Of a DNA stretch of 64,000 nt, positions 45,810 to 54,599 are shown piece by piece. Position 1 is the first letter of the stretch; each line of letters opens with the position of its first letter. Below the pieces are notes generated by a model that saw only the letters and a program-made list of their open reading frames with translations, did no database searches and was not told the DNA's origin. The DNA is from Clostridiales bacterium (GTDB lineage Bacteria; Bacillota; Clostridia; Lachnospirales; Lachnospiraceae), in the NCBI GenBank assembly GCA_021199255.1, contig JAJQIK010000063.1:1-64000 (forward strand), written 5' to 3'. A program made the position numbers and the translations under genes.

Positions 45810-46745
45810 TTACGCGTGGAGACGGTGTATCAGCCTGTAGGCCATATCGTTCTCCGTAATCAGATCCTCTGTATGGGCAAAGAATACGATTCCGTCCGTA
45901 GGCGCCACAAGCGTTTCCTTCACATTTCCCTCATAGGGATCGATAATCTCCGCCAGCTTGTACCCATAGCGCACATCTGTCCCGGCTCTGGCGAAGCCCC
46001 TGAAAATGCCGCCGCTGGCGGCGTGGATATCAGACAAATCCTCCTCCACGATCACATGGCTGATATAACCGCTGTGGCTCTCGTACCGAATGATCCCCAT
46101 ACGCGTCAGGAATCTCAGAACCGCCGCCACCGCCTGCTCTGCGCTGGCTTCATCTACCCTTGTATTCTGGTTCGTATACAGGGAAAAGGCCGCCGTCATT
46201 TCGTCCTGCCAGTTATAATTCAGCGTCTTGGTATCAATCGGCCGGGGTTTTCGGACTACCACATATGGAAGTCCGAACAGATTCGCCAGCGAGGTATTCT
46301 GGTATCCCGTCTCCATCATTCTCACATGGGGCACAAACTCTCCCGCCATGTAGAAGCTTGCCAGTTGGATTCCATAGCTGTAATCCTTAATCCGTCCAAA
46401 GACGCCTGCTGCGATCCTGGCCGCAGTCTCACCGCCGGAAGCGCCCGGAAAGCTGCGGTTGATATCCATGTTTTCCACTCCCCAGAACCGTTTTCCCACA
46501 TTCATGGCGTAACTGTTGACCACCGGAACCACCAGGATTTCCTTGCCGGAGCTGATGCAGCCGTTGCCCTCCAGCTCCTTGAGGACGCGTACCAGTTGGG
46601 AACAGATATAGAGCTGCTGTATTTCGTTGCCCCGCATAGGCCCCAGAATACACGCCGCTTTTTCTCCCTTGCCGAAACGATATCCTTTCACCGTCATCGG
46701 CTCCCGATAGGGCGCCTGCGCCCGATAAATCTCATCGATGAACAT
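45810..46745 (-). CDS. Aspartoacylase/succinylglutamate-desuccinylase-like protein lacking zinc ligands
   Basis: A 311-residue member of the AstE/AspA deacylase family (zinc carboxypeptidase fold), adjacent to a paralogue. The family zinc site is H-x-x-E plus a later His. Here the first motif reads MRGNEIQQ, with Arg in place of His, and the place of the second His reads YGIQLASFY. NMDINRSFPGASGG (substrate-binding Asn-Arg motif) is kept, and the C-terminal barrel-like domain is normal. It is probably a pseudo-enzyme, perhaps a binding or regulatory partner of the product of the gene at 46757. ATG 46745 starts 11 bases after that gene ends, so they form one operon. Confidence 0.8.
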   Translation of the reverse strand: MFIDEIYRAQAPYREPMTVKGYRFGKGEKAACILGPMRGNEIQQLYICSQLVRVLKELEGNGCISSGKEILVVPVVNSYAMNVGKRFWGVENMDINRSFPGASGGETAARIAAGVFGRIKDYSYGIQLASFYMAGEFVPHVRMMETGYQNTSLANLFGLPYVVVRKPRPIDTKTLNYNWQDEMTAAFSLYTNQNTRVDEASAEQAVAAVLRFLTRMGIIRYESHSGYISHVIVEEDLSDIHAASGGIFRGFARAGTDVRYGYKLAEIIDPYEGNVKETLVAPTDGIVFFAHTEDLITENDMAYRLIHRLHA

Positions 46746-46756
46746 ATTCCTCTCCT

Positions 46757-47689
46757 TTATACCTCCGCCAATATCCGGGCAAGCAGCGCGCCTTCATATA
46801 CAAAGGGATACTCCCGCAGCGTAAATACCATTCCCGCCCTTCCGGCTCTGATTTCTTGTTTGACTGTTCCAGTCAATACATCTACGATCTCCCCGATCTT
46901 TTCCTGCCGCTTTACATAGTGCTGATGCACGATATCCGGGAGAAAGATTCCGGCATGCTCCGCCCGTAGAAATTCCACCTCGCCGTCCGTGGATATCACC
47001 GGCTCCCTTACCGGAATGACCGGACCGGTCCACAGCCCCATCTCGTGCATCAGATAAAAAATACCGTCCACCACCTGATTGCCATACTCCCTGTTAATGC
47101 GCATACCCAGTCCCATTTCCACAACCAGAGTGGGGACGCCCAGCATATTCAGGGAATGAGCCAGCGTAGCCTCATGCACCGTGGCGGACGCGTTGAGCCA
47201 GACCATATCGGTATTCAGAAGCTTCGCAAAAGGCAGCAGCCGCTGGCCGAACTCAGAGCTGATGCGCACCTGCGGTATTTCTCTGACCTGCATATCAGAG
47301 GCATGCACGTCCAGACAGACGTCCGCGCCCGCAATATCATCGATCACCGCGGCCGCGGCTCTCTCCATCACGGTGCCGGAGGGCGAACCGGGGAAAATCC
47401 GGTTCATATCCATTTCCGGCCTGGGAATATACCGGCTGGCCACATCAATCCCCAGAGGATTAAGCTGCGGATAGATATCCACAATTCCCCGCAGATACTC
47501 CGGATTCGCCTTCAGCCTCCTCATGATTTCACAGCAGACATACTGCCCCTCCAGCTCATCTCCGTGAATCCCCGACACCAGGGCGATTCTTCCCTCCCTG
47601 CCGGAAACATTCTCACAGGCGATCCTGTTTTTATAAATTACCAGATGCTCTCCCACCGGAAGCTCTGCCGAATATACCTTACTGACCAT
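46757..47689 (-). CDS. Succinylglutamate desuccinylase/aspartoacylase family zinc hydrolase
   Basis: A 310-residue deacylase-type enzyme that should cleave an amide bond of an N-acylated amino acid or similar compound. The zinc site is intact: SGIHGDELEGQYV gives His and Glu, VCLDVHASDMQVR the second His. DMNRIFPGSPSG carries the substrate Asn-Arg. ATG 47689 is preferred to the longer frame from 47740 because GGAGAG lies upstream and the homology begins here. The substrate is not known. It is the first gene of a pair with the ligand-less paralogue; a TetR gene lies upstream on the same strand. Confidence 0.85.
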   Translation of the reverse strand: MVSKVYSAELPVGEHLVIYKNRIACENVSGREGRIALVSGIHGDELEGQYVCCEIMRRLKANPEYLRGIVDIYPQLNPLGIDVASRYIPRPEMDMNRIFPGSPSGTVMERAAAAVIDDIAGADVCLDVHASDMQVREIPQVRISSEFGQRLLPFAKLLNTDMVWLNASATVHEATLAHSLNMLGVPTLVVEMGLGMRINREYGNQVVDGIFYLMHEMGLWTGPVIPVREPVISTDGEVEFLRAEHAGIFLPDIVHQHYVKRQEKIGEIVDVLTGTVKQEIRAGRAGMVFTLREYPFVYEGALLARILAEV

Positions 47690-47865
47690 AGTTTTCTCTC
47701 TCCATTCCGAAGCCTTTACGCCAGGGATTGCGAACGGCATTTCAGATTCCGCCCTATCCCTTTCCCCCGCCGGGCAGACTCCTGCGGCCGGGCAACAGAA
47801 AAGGCGCCTCGTTATCCCGAAAGCGCCCTCGCTTATGCAGCCCCCGCCAGCCCCTATATGGGATC

Positions 47866-48447
47866 CTACTCAATAATCAGCCCCTGCATAATATAAAGCA
47901 GTTGCTCATCAACCATCTTTTCCGTAATGCCAAAGGTCTGCGCGTCAATCTTCATTCCCTCCAGCACATACATAATATTGCTGGCCGCGCCCTTAGGGTT
48001 CTCGCAATAAAATTCTCCGCTGGCAATTCCCGCCTCGATCAGCTTTTCCAGCACTCTGACGCCCGCGTCAAACTGCCTGCGCAGCATATTATTCTTATCG
48101 TCCGTCTTCCGGGCAAAAAAATACTCGTAGACCGCTACGGTCAAGCTGTTCTTTTTCCGCAGCAGCTCCTTCTTCTGCTCCTTGAGAAACAGGGTGAGAA
48201 TATCCGCCGCCGTATCGTCCTGCGTAATATTCCCCGCAAACACATCGTCCGTCTCGGCCGCATCCATCTGCAACACCTCCAGCAGAATCTGCTCCGTGCT
48301 GTCAAAATACAGATACAGGCCGCCCCGGCTGATTCCGCATGCGTCCACAATATCCTTCATGGTCACATTCTTATAGCCCTTCTCCACGAATACCTGTCTG
48401 GCTGTTTCCAAGATATATTTCTTCTTCTGTACTGATTTTTCTCCCAT
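47866..48447 (-). CDS. TetR/AcrR family transcriptional regulator
   Basis: A 193-residue one-component repressor. The N-terminal helix-turn-helix (about 8-55) reads KKYILETARQVFVEKGYKNVTMKDIVDACGISRGGLYLYF, split here as ILETARQVFVEKGY and GISRGGLYLYF, typical of TetR. The C-terminal all-helical ligand domain (60-193) is not informative as to ligand. It lies between the unknown 171-residue gene upstream and the deacylase pair downstream, all on the minus strand, and may control either. No clear operator was found next to it. Confidence 0.9.
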   Translation of the reverse strand: MGEKSVQKKKYILETARQVFVEKGYKNVTMKDIVDACGISRGGLYLYFDSTEQILLEVLQMDAAETDDVFAGNITQDDTAADILTLFLKEQKKELLRKKNSLTVAVYEYFFARKTDDKNNMLRRQFDAGVRVLEKLIEAGIASGEFYCENPKGAASNIMYVLEGMKIDAQTFGITEKMVDEQLLYIMQGLIIE

Positions 48448-48468
48448 CTTTCCGCTTTCCCCGTTATC

Positions 48469-48984
48469 CTATAGCATAGGTTTATCCCAGAACTCAATAT
48501 TCTCCTTCATTTTTTTGATGATATTGAGAAAAATATTGTTCTGCACCGCTTCCGTCCACAGCCTGCCCTTGGTCATACCGCCCATGACATATTTGGACAG
48601 GATTCCCTTGAGCACATCCATGTCCCTGATACCGGATCGGTCAATCATTCTCAGTTCGTCCTTCACCGTGCGGATTCTGTTTCTGGAATACACATACGCG
48701 TAGTTCCGATCCAGCAGCTTCGTCCGCTGTACTTCCTTGATAAAGCTCATCAGCGTACTGTCATAAACGGGGAAGGTAATGGAATTTTCTTTGATTCCCG
48801 AACCCTCGAAGGTTTCCGCCACATTCTTTCCCGCTTTATCCTCCAGCCAGGGCAGATAACGGATCAGCTTCTCCACATCCGGCTTATATTCGTTTACAAT
48901 CTGCTGTCTGTACGCAATATCTTCCTTTTCCATTCCGGTCGCTGCCCTTCTTCCTGTGGTTTCTATTCGTGACATCTCTGTCAT
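48469..48984 (-). CDS. Conserved-looking protein of unknown function
   Basis: A 171-residue soluble, mostly helical protein that I do not recognise. Clear segments are EYKPDVEKLIRYLPWLEDKAG, ENSITFPVYDSTLMSFIKEV (split by me only for description) and a basic YSRNRIRTVKDELRMI part. No signal, membrane helix or metal motif is seen. A possible -10 box (TAGAAT) lies only four bases before ATG 48984, so translation may really start at ATG 48933. It is 21 bases upstream of the TetR gene and divergent from the Crp-domain gene at 49.2 kb, so a regulatory link is possible. Confidence 0.6.
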   Translation of the reverse strand: MTEMSRIETTGRRAATGMEKEDIAYRQQIVNEYKPDVEKLIRYLPWLEDKAGKNVAETFEGSGIKENSITFPVYDSTLMSFIKEVQRTKLLDRNYAYVYSRNRIRTVKDELRMIDRSGIRDMDVLKGILSKYVMGGMTKGRLWTEAVQNNIFLNIIKKMKENIEFWDKPML

Positions 48985-49080
48985 TTTATTCTAGCATACT
49001 TTTTTTAAAAGTACAGTACAAAATAATTCAAAACTTCTTGTGCACATTGACAAAATATCCCCCCTGCCGACTTCTGTTCC

Positions 49081-49109
49081 TTGTAATTATTTGCCATTGG
49101 CCTTATAAT
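49081..49109 (+). promoter_or_regulatory. Promoter of the Crp-domain gene
   Basis: TTGTAA (49081-49086) and TATAAT (49104-49109) with 17 bases between. Transcription would start near 49117, ahead of both possible start codons. Confidence 0.65.
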
Positions 49110-49219
49110 GTAAATGATATAAGGGTCAACTATTTATGAACCTCCTGTCAGAAAACGGCAGGAAGCTACTACTAAACAGAAGGGGCGTCTGCGCAGGGTG
49201 CAGACGAAGGGGACAAGAC

Positions 49220-51484
49220 ATGGCGGTAAAAGAATATCCGGCTGGAACGCTGTTGGTTCAGAGCGAGCAGAGCATCACGGCGCTGCACGTCATCGCGAAG
49301 GGAACTGTTCGCGCCACCTATCCGGGTGGTGTTTTCTACTTACACAAGGGGGATGTAATCGGAGTCTGCGAGCTTTTTTTCGACTCCTATTTTATCTCCT
49401 ATCAGGCGGAGGAAGCCACGTCGCTTGCCTCCTATCCCTATTCGATCTCACAATTATCCAACATTCTGCACCGCAACGGGGACATGACGAATCTGATCAT
49501 TATTTCCCTGTTCCGGCAGTTTCAGGAGATTTTTGACCAATACGAGCTGGGGCGCTTTGAATGTGATAACTTCTACCATTATCTGATGGACAGCTATGAG
49601 GGCTATTTATCCTTCTGCGCGAAGCATGGTATTTCCCCCAGAGCCCTGCCGGGGCTGGAATCCCTGTCCGAACTGGTTCTGGAGGAGGATATCGACAGTT
49701 GGCTGGGGGGCTATTACACCCAGCTTCACCAGATGGTAACCGGAAAGCAGCTCAGGCAGCAGAACCCTGATTTTCTGTTGGGGCTGATCCTGAAAGCCAG
49801 CCAGGATGTCTATCAGGTGGTATCTGTCTGCCGTGTACTCAACGACTACACCTCAGAGATTGCCAATCTGCTGATGAATGAAAACCGTCTGGATTTCTTT
49901 GACCTGTATGCCAGCCTGCTGTATCGGATCGGAGCCAATGACGACGACTCTACTTCCCTGATCGCGGCGCTGAGCACCATGATGATCCAGTTGGAAAGCC
50001 AGCCCTCCATAGATCAGGATATGTACCGTACGCGCGTGGACGAATACCGGGAGCGTCTCAATCATCTGAGCGAATCCGAGGAAGCTCCTGCCGACGGGGA
50101 AGCCCAGGCGGAGGAAGTGGCCGATATCACCGATTCCCTGAATACCATACTGACTTATTCCGGCGTGGACGAAGAGACTGCCTCCGCCTTCAGGAACGCG
50201 GTTGGCCAATACAGTAAAATGACGGACAAGAACAGCTCCGACGACGCTGCCAGAAGGACTCGCCTGAATCTTTCCAAGCTGTTCTATCAGATCTATGAAA
50301 AGGCATTTTTAAAGAGCCTGCACGACTTTTCCGTACCCAAAACAGTGCAGATGTTCTTTCAGTTTGGATATGTGGATGAGAATCTGGCGGGACTGCAAAA
50401 TGCGGCTTATCTGTATTCCATTGTCGATAAGCTCCCCACAGATCCCGACAAAAAGGTCTACAGCATCTATGAATGGCTGCGCGCCATTTACGATGGGCGG
50501 AAAATGCCCAGCCGCAACGAATTTGACACAGACTACCTGGCCTATGTGCACGAATTGAAAATGACCGGCAAAATCAGCCCCGCCGAGGAAACCACCATGC
50601 AGAACGACAGGGAAAAGCGGGTTCTTTTCGAACTCCACAATATGTTCCCCTCCGTTAATAAGATTTCCTTCGGCCGGATCAGCAGCTTCTGCCCGGTATT
50701 CTCGGAGCACAATGTTTTAAAGGATTTGAGTACCTCTCTGGTATCCGCAGAGAAGGTGGAAAGCGCTTTTATGCAGATTCGTTCCATTGATTTTAGCGCT
50801 TACTACCGCGATATGATCTATACCAACCCCGACTTAGGGATCGGCAAGGAATATGTCAGCGTGGAGATCCTGCCGGATATTATCCTCATGCCCAACGTGG
50901 GAATCCGCGGCGTTATGTGGCAGGAAATCGAAGGCCGGAAACGTACCACTCCGTCCCGTATGATGGTCTCCATCTTCCAGATGGAGGATCTGACCAATAT
51001 TCTGGTTCGGCTGACCGGCGATTTCCGATGGGAAATGTGCAAGCGCGTCCAGGGCGCCCGCTGGAACGACGTTTCCGACGCCTCTCTCACCAGCGAATAC
51101 TTTGATTACATACAGTTTTATAAGAAAAACAGAGATTTGTCCGCAGACGCCAAGGATAAAATCAAACTCGGCATGCAGAAAGCCAAGAACAGCTTCAAGG
51201 AAATGTTTATCCGGGACTATGAAGCCTGGATTCTCTATGAGGGTACCGGCTCTCCCAGACTGAACAAGGTATCCCGCAACATTCTCTTTACCTACTGCCC
51301 GTTTGCCAAAGAAGTGCGGGAGAAGCTCAAAGCCAATCCCCTTTATAAGGACATGATGGATCGTTATGACATCAAACTCAGCCAGAAAATCCATCACTAC
51401 AATAATCTGTTCCAAAAGCTCAAAAATATGAACGCGCAGATTCCGAAGGAAATTCAGGATCAGCGGAACTATCTGGACAAGTAA
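49220..51484 (+). CDS. Crp-type cyclic-nucleotide-domain protein with a large unknown C-terminal part
   Basis: A 754-residue soluble protein. Residues about 1-110 have the jelly-roll of cyclic-nucleotide-binding domains (EYPAGTLLVQSEQSITALHVIAKGTVRA, described here in parts: YPAGTLLVQSEQS and HVIAKGTVRATYPGG). The phosphate-binding cassette reads GDVIGVCELFF without the usual Arg, so it may not bind cAMP. No helix-turn-helix follows; instead about 640 mainly helical residues with acidic low-complexity at about 275-300 and a conserved-looking GIRGVMWQEIEGRKR region. I do not recognise that part. ATG 49220 has AAGGGG seven bases upstream; ATG 49136 would add 28 unlikely residues. It is one transcript with its own promoter and terminator. 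Confidence 0.8.
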   Translation: MAVKEYPAGTLLVQSEQSITALHVIAKGTVRATYPGGVFYLHKGDVIGVCELFFDSYFISYQAEEATSLASYPYSISQLSNILHRNGDMTNLIIISLFRQFQEIFDQYELGRFECDNFYHYLMDSYEGYLSFCAKHGISPRALPGLESLSELVLEEDIDSWLGGYYTQLHQMVTGKQLRQQNPDFLLGLILKASQDVYQVVSVCRVLNDYTSEIANLLMNENRLDFFDLYASLLYRIGANDDDSTSLIAALSTMMIQLESQPSIDQDMYRTRVDEYRERLNHLSESEEAPADGEAQAEEVADITDSLNTILTYSGVDEETASAFRNAVGQYSKMTDKNSSDDAARRTRLNLSKLFYQIYEKAFLKSLHDFSVPKTVQMFFQFGYVDENLAGLQNAAYLYSIVDKLPTDPDKKVYSIYEWLRAIYDGRKMPSRNEFDTDYLAYVHELKMTGKISPAEETTMQNDREKRVLFELHNMFPSVNKISFGRISSFCPVFSEHNVLKDLSTSLVSAEKVESAFMQIRSIDFSAYYRDMIYTNPDLGIGKEYVSVEILPDIILMPNVGIRGVMWQEIEGRKRTTPSRMMVSIFQMEDLTNILVRLTGDFRWEMCKRVQGARWNDVSDASLTSEYFDYIQFYKKNRDLSADAKDKIKLGMQKAKNSFKEMFIRDYEAWILYEGTGSPRLNKVSRNILFTYCPFAKEVREKLKANPLYKDMMDRYDIKLSQKIHHYNNLFQKLKNMNAQIPKEIQDQRNYLDK

Positions 51485-51651
51485 GGGGAACCGGGTTTTC
51501 CAATTTTCCCCTTCTTCGCTAATATATTGTTATTTTTCTACAATATATTTATAGATTATTCGTAGAAAAGCATTATAATAATTATAGACTTGATTACGGA
51601 AGTCAAGTCGGTAATAGCAATTCCGGAAGAATTCCCCTTTTACACAAACAG

Positions 51652-51687
51652 AACCACCGATGATGCAGTCATCGGTGGTTTTGTTTT
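51652..51687 (+). terminator. Strong terminator between convergent genes
   Basis: AACCACCGATGA (51652-51663) pairs perfectly with TCATCGGTGGTT (51669-51680), followed by TTGTTTT on the plus strand; on the minus strand the far side is weaker. It ends the Crp-domain transcript and may also serve the amylase gene. Confidence 0.85.
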
Positions 51688-51698
51688 ATGCCGCTAAT

Positions 51699-53426
51699 TT
51701 ATTTTAATATCAGAATAGAAAATCCGGGCATTTGGGCTATTCCGTCCGCATAAGAGATCGGCTCCTGCCCCGTAGTCAGCGCAGCCCTGATATCGGCGCT
51801 TTCCCCGACGGCTGTCCCATTCAGCGTAATCCCGCTTAAGTCAAGCCTTACCGGCTCCGCCCCAGTCACAAAGACCAGCAGAAGCTCCGAGCCCTCATAG
51901 TTTTTCCTGATCACGCACACACAATCGCCGTTTCCCTCTTCCAGCGTATAGCCCTGCGCGCTGTTTTCCGCCAGGCTTTCCACGGTTCCCCTGGCGATTT
52001 CCGGGTTTTGATTGCGAATCTGAATGGCCTTTTTATAATAACGGTAAATGGAGTCTTCATCCGCCGTCTGCTCCTCCAGGCTCTCAAACTTCATCTTCAC
52101 CTCGTCCATATCCGGCGGTCCGTCGCACATTCCCTCCTGCTCTGAGTCCATGCTCCAATACATGGGCGCGCGCTTATTCTCATCCTTGCCGGAGCCCTTC
52201 ATTCCCAGTTCCTCTCCATAATAGAGAAAAGCGGAACCGCTCATAAAGAGATTCATAGCGCCCGCCATCTTGGTCTGGCAGGCCGAATCATCTCCGGCGT
52301 AATACCCGGCGCTTCTGCCCATATCATGATTGGTATAAAAGGGCGCGTCAATATAATCCTCCTGATAGGCGCCGAAGATTTCCGTCAGTTCCGCCATCGT
52401 ATCTCCATATTTGGAGGCTGGCGAACCGTTCAGCACCTTAGCTATGATACCGTCCTTATCCGCAAAGGCAAAATTAAACAGGCTGTCAATCCCGCTGCTG
52501 TAATACTGGGCGTAATCTGTCAGGGAAAGCCAGGCCTCGCCCACCAGATAGGCGTCTTCCTTCTGCGCCTTCACAGTTTCGTTCAGCCATGACAGAAAGG
52601 CAATATTGCTCTGGGGCGCGCCGGAATAATACTCCTTCACCGCATCCAGCCGGAAGCCGCCCACGCCCATATCCAGCCAATACCGGGTAATCTCCTCAAA
52701 CTCAGCCCTCAGCGCCTCGCTGTCCAGATTGAAATCCGGCATTTCAGACCAGAACTGCGCCTCATAATACCAGTCTGTTCCTTCCACGGCGTAATAACCG
52801 CCGGACTGCTCTTTGGTAAAATGGTAATAATCCAGATAGGGACATTCCTCTTGGTCCGGCTCGGCGTCGCCCAGCTCCTGTAAATAGGTACAGGCTTCCT
52901 GAAACCATGGATTCTGGGAAGAGCTGTGATTCAATACCAGATCCATAATCACCTTAATGCCCCGCTTATCACATTCCTCCAGCAGCTCCTGAAAATCCTC
53001 CAGGGTTCCGTACTGCTCGTCGATGCCGTAATAATCCGCCACATCGTATTTATGATAGGTAGGCGAAGGATTGACCGGCATCAGCCAGATGCCGTTGCAC
53101 CCCAGATCAGAATCCGTGGCATCGTCCCCGTCGTTGATATAGTCCAGCCTGGAAATCAACCCCTGCAAATCGCCGATTCCATCTCCGTCGCTGTCGCAGA
53201 AGGAATAAACGAACACCTCATAATAGGTTCTGTAATTATCATCTGGGACATTGAGGGGAATCTCTGTTGTTCCTGCCCCTTCCTCCGTCCTTTCGTCCGC
53301 CCCTTCCTCTGTCCCCTCCTTCGTCCCATCGTTCGTCCTTTCCTCTGTCCCTTCGTCCGTCCCGCAGGCGACAAGCGTGATTGCCGCCGCCAAGACCGCG
53401 GCTGCCATTCTGATCCTCTTCCTCAT
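51699..53426 (-). CDS. Secreted alpha-amylase lipoprotein (GH13)
   Basis: A 575-residue extracellular alpha-glucan hydrolase. The signal peptide ends with the lipobox TLVAC, then a repetitive Gly-Thr-Glu linker (about 22-52). The GH13 barrel shows VFVYSFCDSDGDGIGDLQG, the conserved region I IMDLVLNHSS, region II GFRLDAVKEYY (nucleophile Asp), region III LVGEAWLS (acid/base Glu) and region IV FYTNHDMGRS (stabilising Asp), followed by a beta C-terminal domain. ATG 53426 is chosen as the start of the signal peptide; the longer frame from 53576 is leader. It likely supplies maltodextrins to the ABC importer upstream. Confidence 0.93.
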   Translation of the reverse strand: MRKRIRMAAAVLAAAITLVACGTDEGTEERTNDGTKEGTEEGADERTEEGAGTTEIPLNVPDDNYRTYYEVFVYSFCDSDGDGIGDLQGLISRLDYINDGDDATDSDLGCNGIWLMPVNPSPTYHKYDVADYYGIDEQYGTLEDFQELLEECDKRGIKVIMDLVLNHSSSQNPWFQEACTYLQELGDAEPDQEECPYLDYYHFTKEQSGGYYAVEGTDWYYEAQFWSEMPDFNLDSEALRAEFEEITRYWLDMGVGGFRLDAVKEYYSGAPQSNIAFLSWLNETVKAQKEDAYLVGEAWLSLTDYAQYYSSGIDSLFNFAFADKDGIIAKVLNGSPASKYGDTMAELTEIFGAYQEDYIDAPFYTNHDMGRSAGYYAGDDSACQTKMAGAMNLFMSGSAFLYYGEELGMKGSGKDENKRAPMYWSMDSEQEGMCDGPPDMDEVKMKFESLEEQTADEDSIYRYYKKAIQIRNQNPEIARGTVESLAENSAQGYTLEEGNGDCVCVIRKNYEGSELLLVFVTGAEPVRLDLSGITLNGTAVGESADIRAALTTGQEPISYADGIAQMPGFSILILK

Positions 53427-53738
53427 TTCCAACGCTCCCTTCCTTCTCCCGTTCCTGTATTCCCTTCCCTCTCCGGACATGTATCCGGCCATTGCACAAC
53501 CTGTTTCCCTGCTCTTGGCTGAGGGGCTTGTGCAACTGATATCGCCAGCGCAGACACGCTTGCGCGACGTTTCCAAAGGGTCTGCTTATGGTGATGCCAG
53601 CTGCGCAGGCAGCATAAGCCATCAATATACAATATAGATATCACATAAAGCTGTAGATATAGTGAAACCGGTTATACATATTCCATGTATAACCGGCTTC
53701 TTTCATTGTCATAACCCGATATCAGCCATAGGAACCGC
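53427..53738 (-). other. malG-amylase intergenic region with a perfect hairpin
   Basis: About 310 bases. CCGGTTATACAT (53668-53679) pairs perfectly with ATGTATAACCGG (53685-53696), a likely terminator or processing point after the permease gene. The remainder is the amylase leader; I see no clear promoter in it. Confidence 0.6.
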
Positions 53739-54599
53739 TTATCCTTTTACGGAACCGCCCGTGATACCTTCTACATAGAACTTCTGCATAATCACGAACA
53801 GGATAGAAATCGGAATGGAAATAATAACGCCTCCCGCGCAGAACACGGAGAAGTACTTGTTAATCATAGATTTCCCAAGCATATTAAACAGTCCGATAGC
53901 GACCGTCCAGTCCGTAGCGACGCCGGAATTTAACATCAGCTTCGCAAATACGAAATCGCCCCAGGGCATCAGGAAAGCGTTGATTACCGTATAGACTATG
54001 ATCGGCTTGGACAGCGGAATAATAATCTTCCAGAAAATCTTAGCCTCGGAAGCGCCCTCCAGTCTGGCAGCCTCGCTTAAGGATACGGAAATCGTATCCA
54101 TGAAGCCCTTACAGATCAGGAATCCCAGACCCGCGCCCGCGGAGTACACAATAATCATCCCCACATGGCTATTGGTCAGCCCGAAGGTTTTCAGGGTAAA
54201 GTACACGGCGATCATGGACAGCACGCCGGGAAACATATTCAGGATAATACTGAAGCTCATCAACTGCTTTCTGCCCGGGAACCGAAGCTTACTCATGGTA
54301 AAGCTCACCATCAGCACCAGAATCGTGGAAATAATACAGGTAAAAATAGCGATAACCAGCGTATTCATGAACCATCTGTTATACTGCACAATAGAGTCCG
54401 AACGGAAAAACAACTGCGCGTAATTATCCAACGTCCATGTCTCCGGGAAAAAGTGCGAGGTGTTGATTCCCTTATACCCGCTAAACGAAGTAACAAACAG
54501 CCAGAGAATCGGCACCAGCCAGATCACTACCAGGAGAAGCAGAAAAACATGTCTTAAAACTGAATTTACTTTCTTTTTCACTCGCGAAAAATTGTTCAT
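53739..54599 (-). CDS. Maltodextrin-type ABC transporter permease (MalG-like)
   Basis: A 286-residue inner permease with six helices. The cytoplasmic EAA loop, which docks on the ATPase, reads EAARLEGASEAKIFWKIIIPLSKP (EAA---G---------I-LP pattern). The first helix is VFLLLLVVIWLVPILWLFV and the C-terminal KFYVEGITGGSVKG is typical of MalG. Its ATG overlaps the stop of the MalF-like gene (TAATG). The ATPase gene is not in this window, so a shared MsmX-like ATPase is probable. Neighbours (amylase, binding protein) point to maltodextrin. Confidence 0.92.
   Translation of the reverse strand: MNNFSRVKKKVNSVLRHVFLLLLVVIWLVPILWLFVTSFSGYKGINTSHFFPETWTLDNYAQLFFRSDSIVQYNRWFMNTLVIAIFTCIISTILVLMVSFTMSKLRFPGRKQLMSFSIILNMFPGVLSMIAVYFTLKTFGLTNSHVGMIIVYSAGAGLGFLICKGFMDTISVSLSEAARLEGASEAKIFWKIIIPLSKPIIVYTVINAFLMPWGDFVFAKLMLNSGVATDWTVAIGLFNMLGKSMINKYFSVFCAGGVIISIPISILFVIMQKFYVEGITGGSVKG

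Noticed and set aside
45732-46919. 395-codon plus-strand frame
   Set aside because: Covers the minus-strand aspartoacylase-like genes and has shadow-type composition.
49136-49219. 28-residue N-terminal extension of the Crp-domain protein
   Set aside because: Arg/Cys-rich leader not like the domain; ATG 49220 has a better ribosome site. Kept as an alternative.
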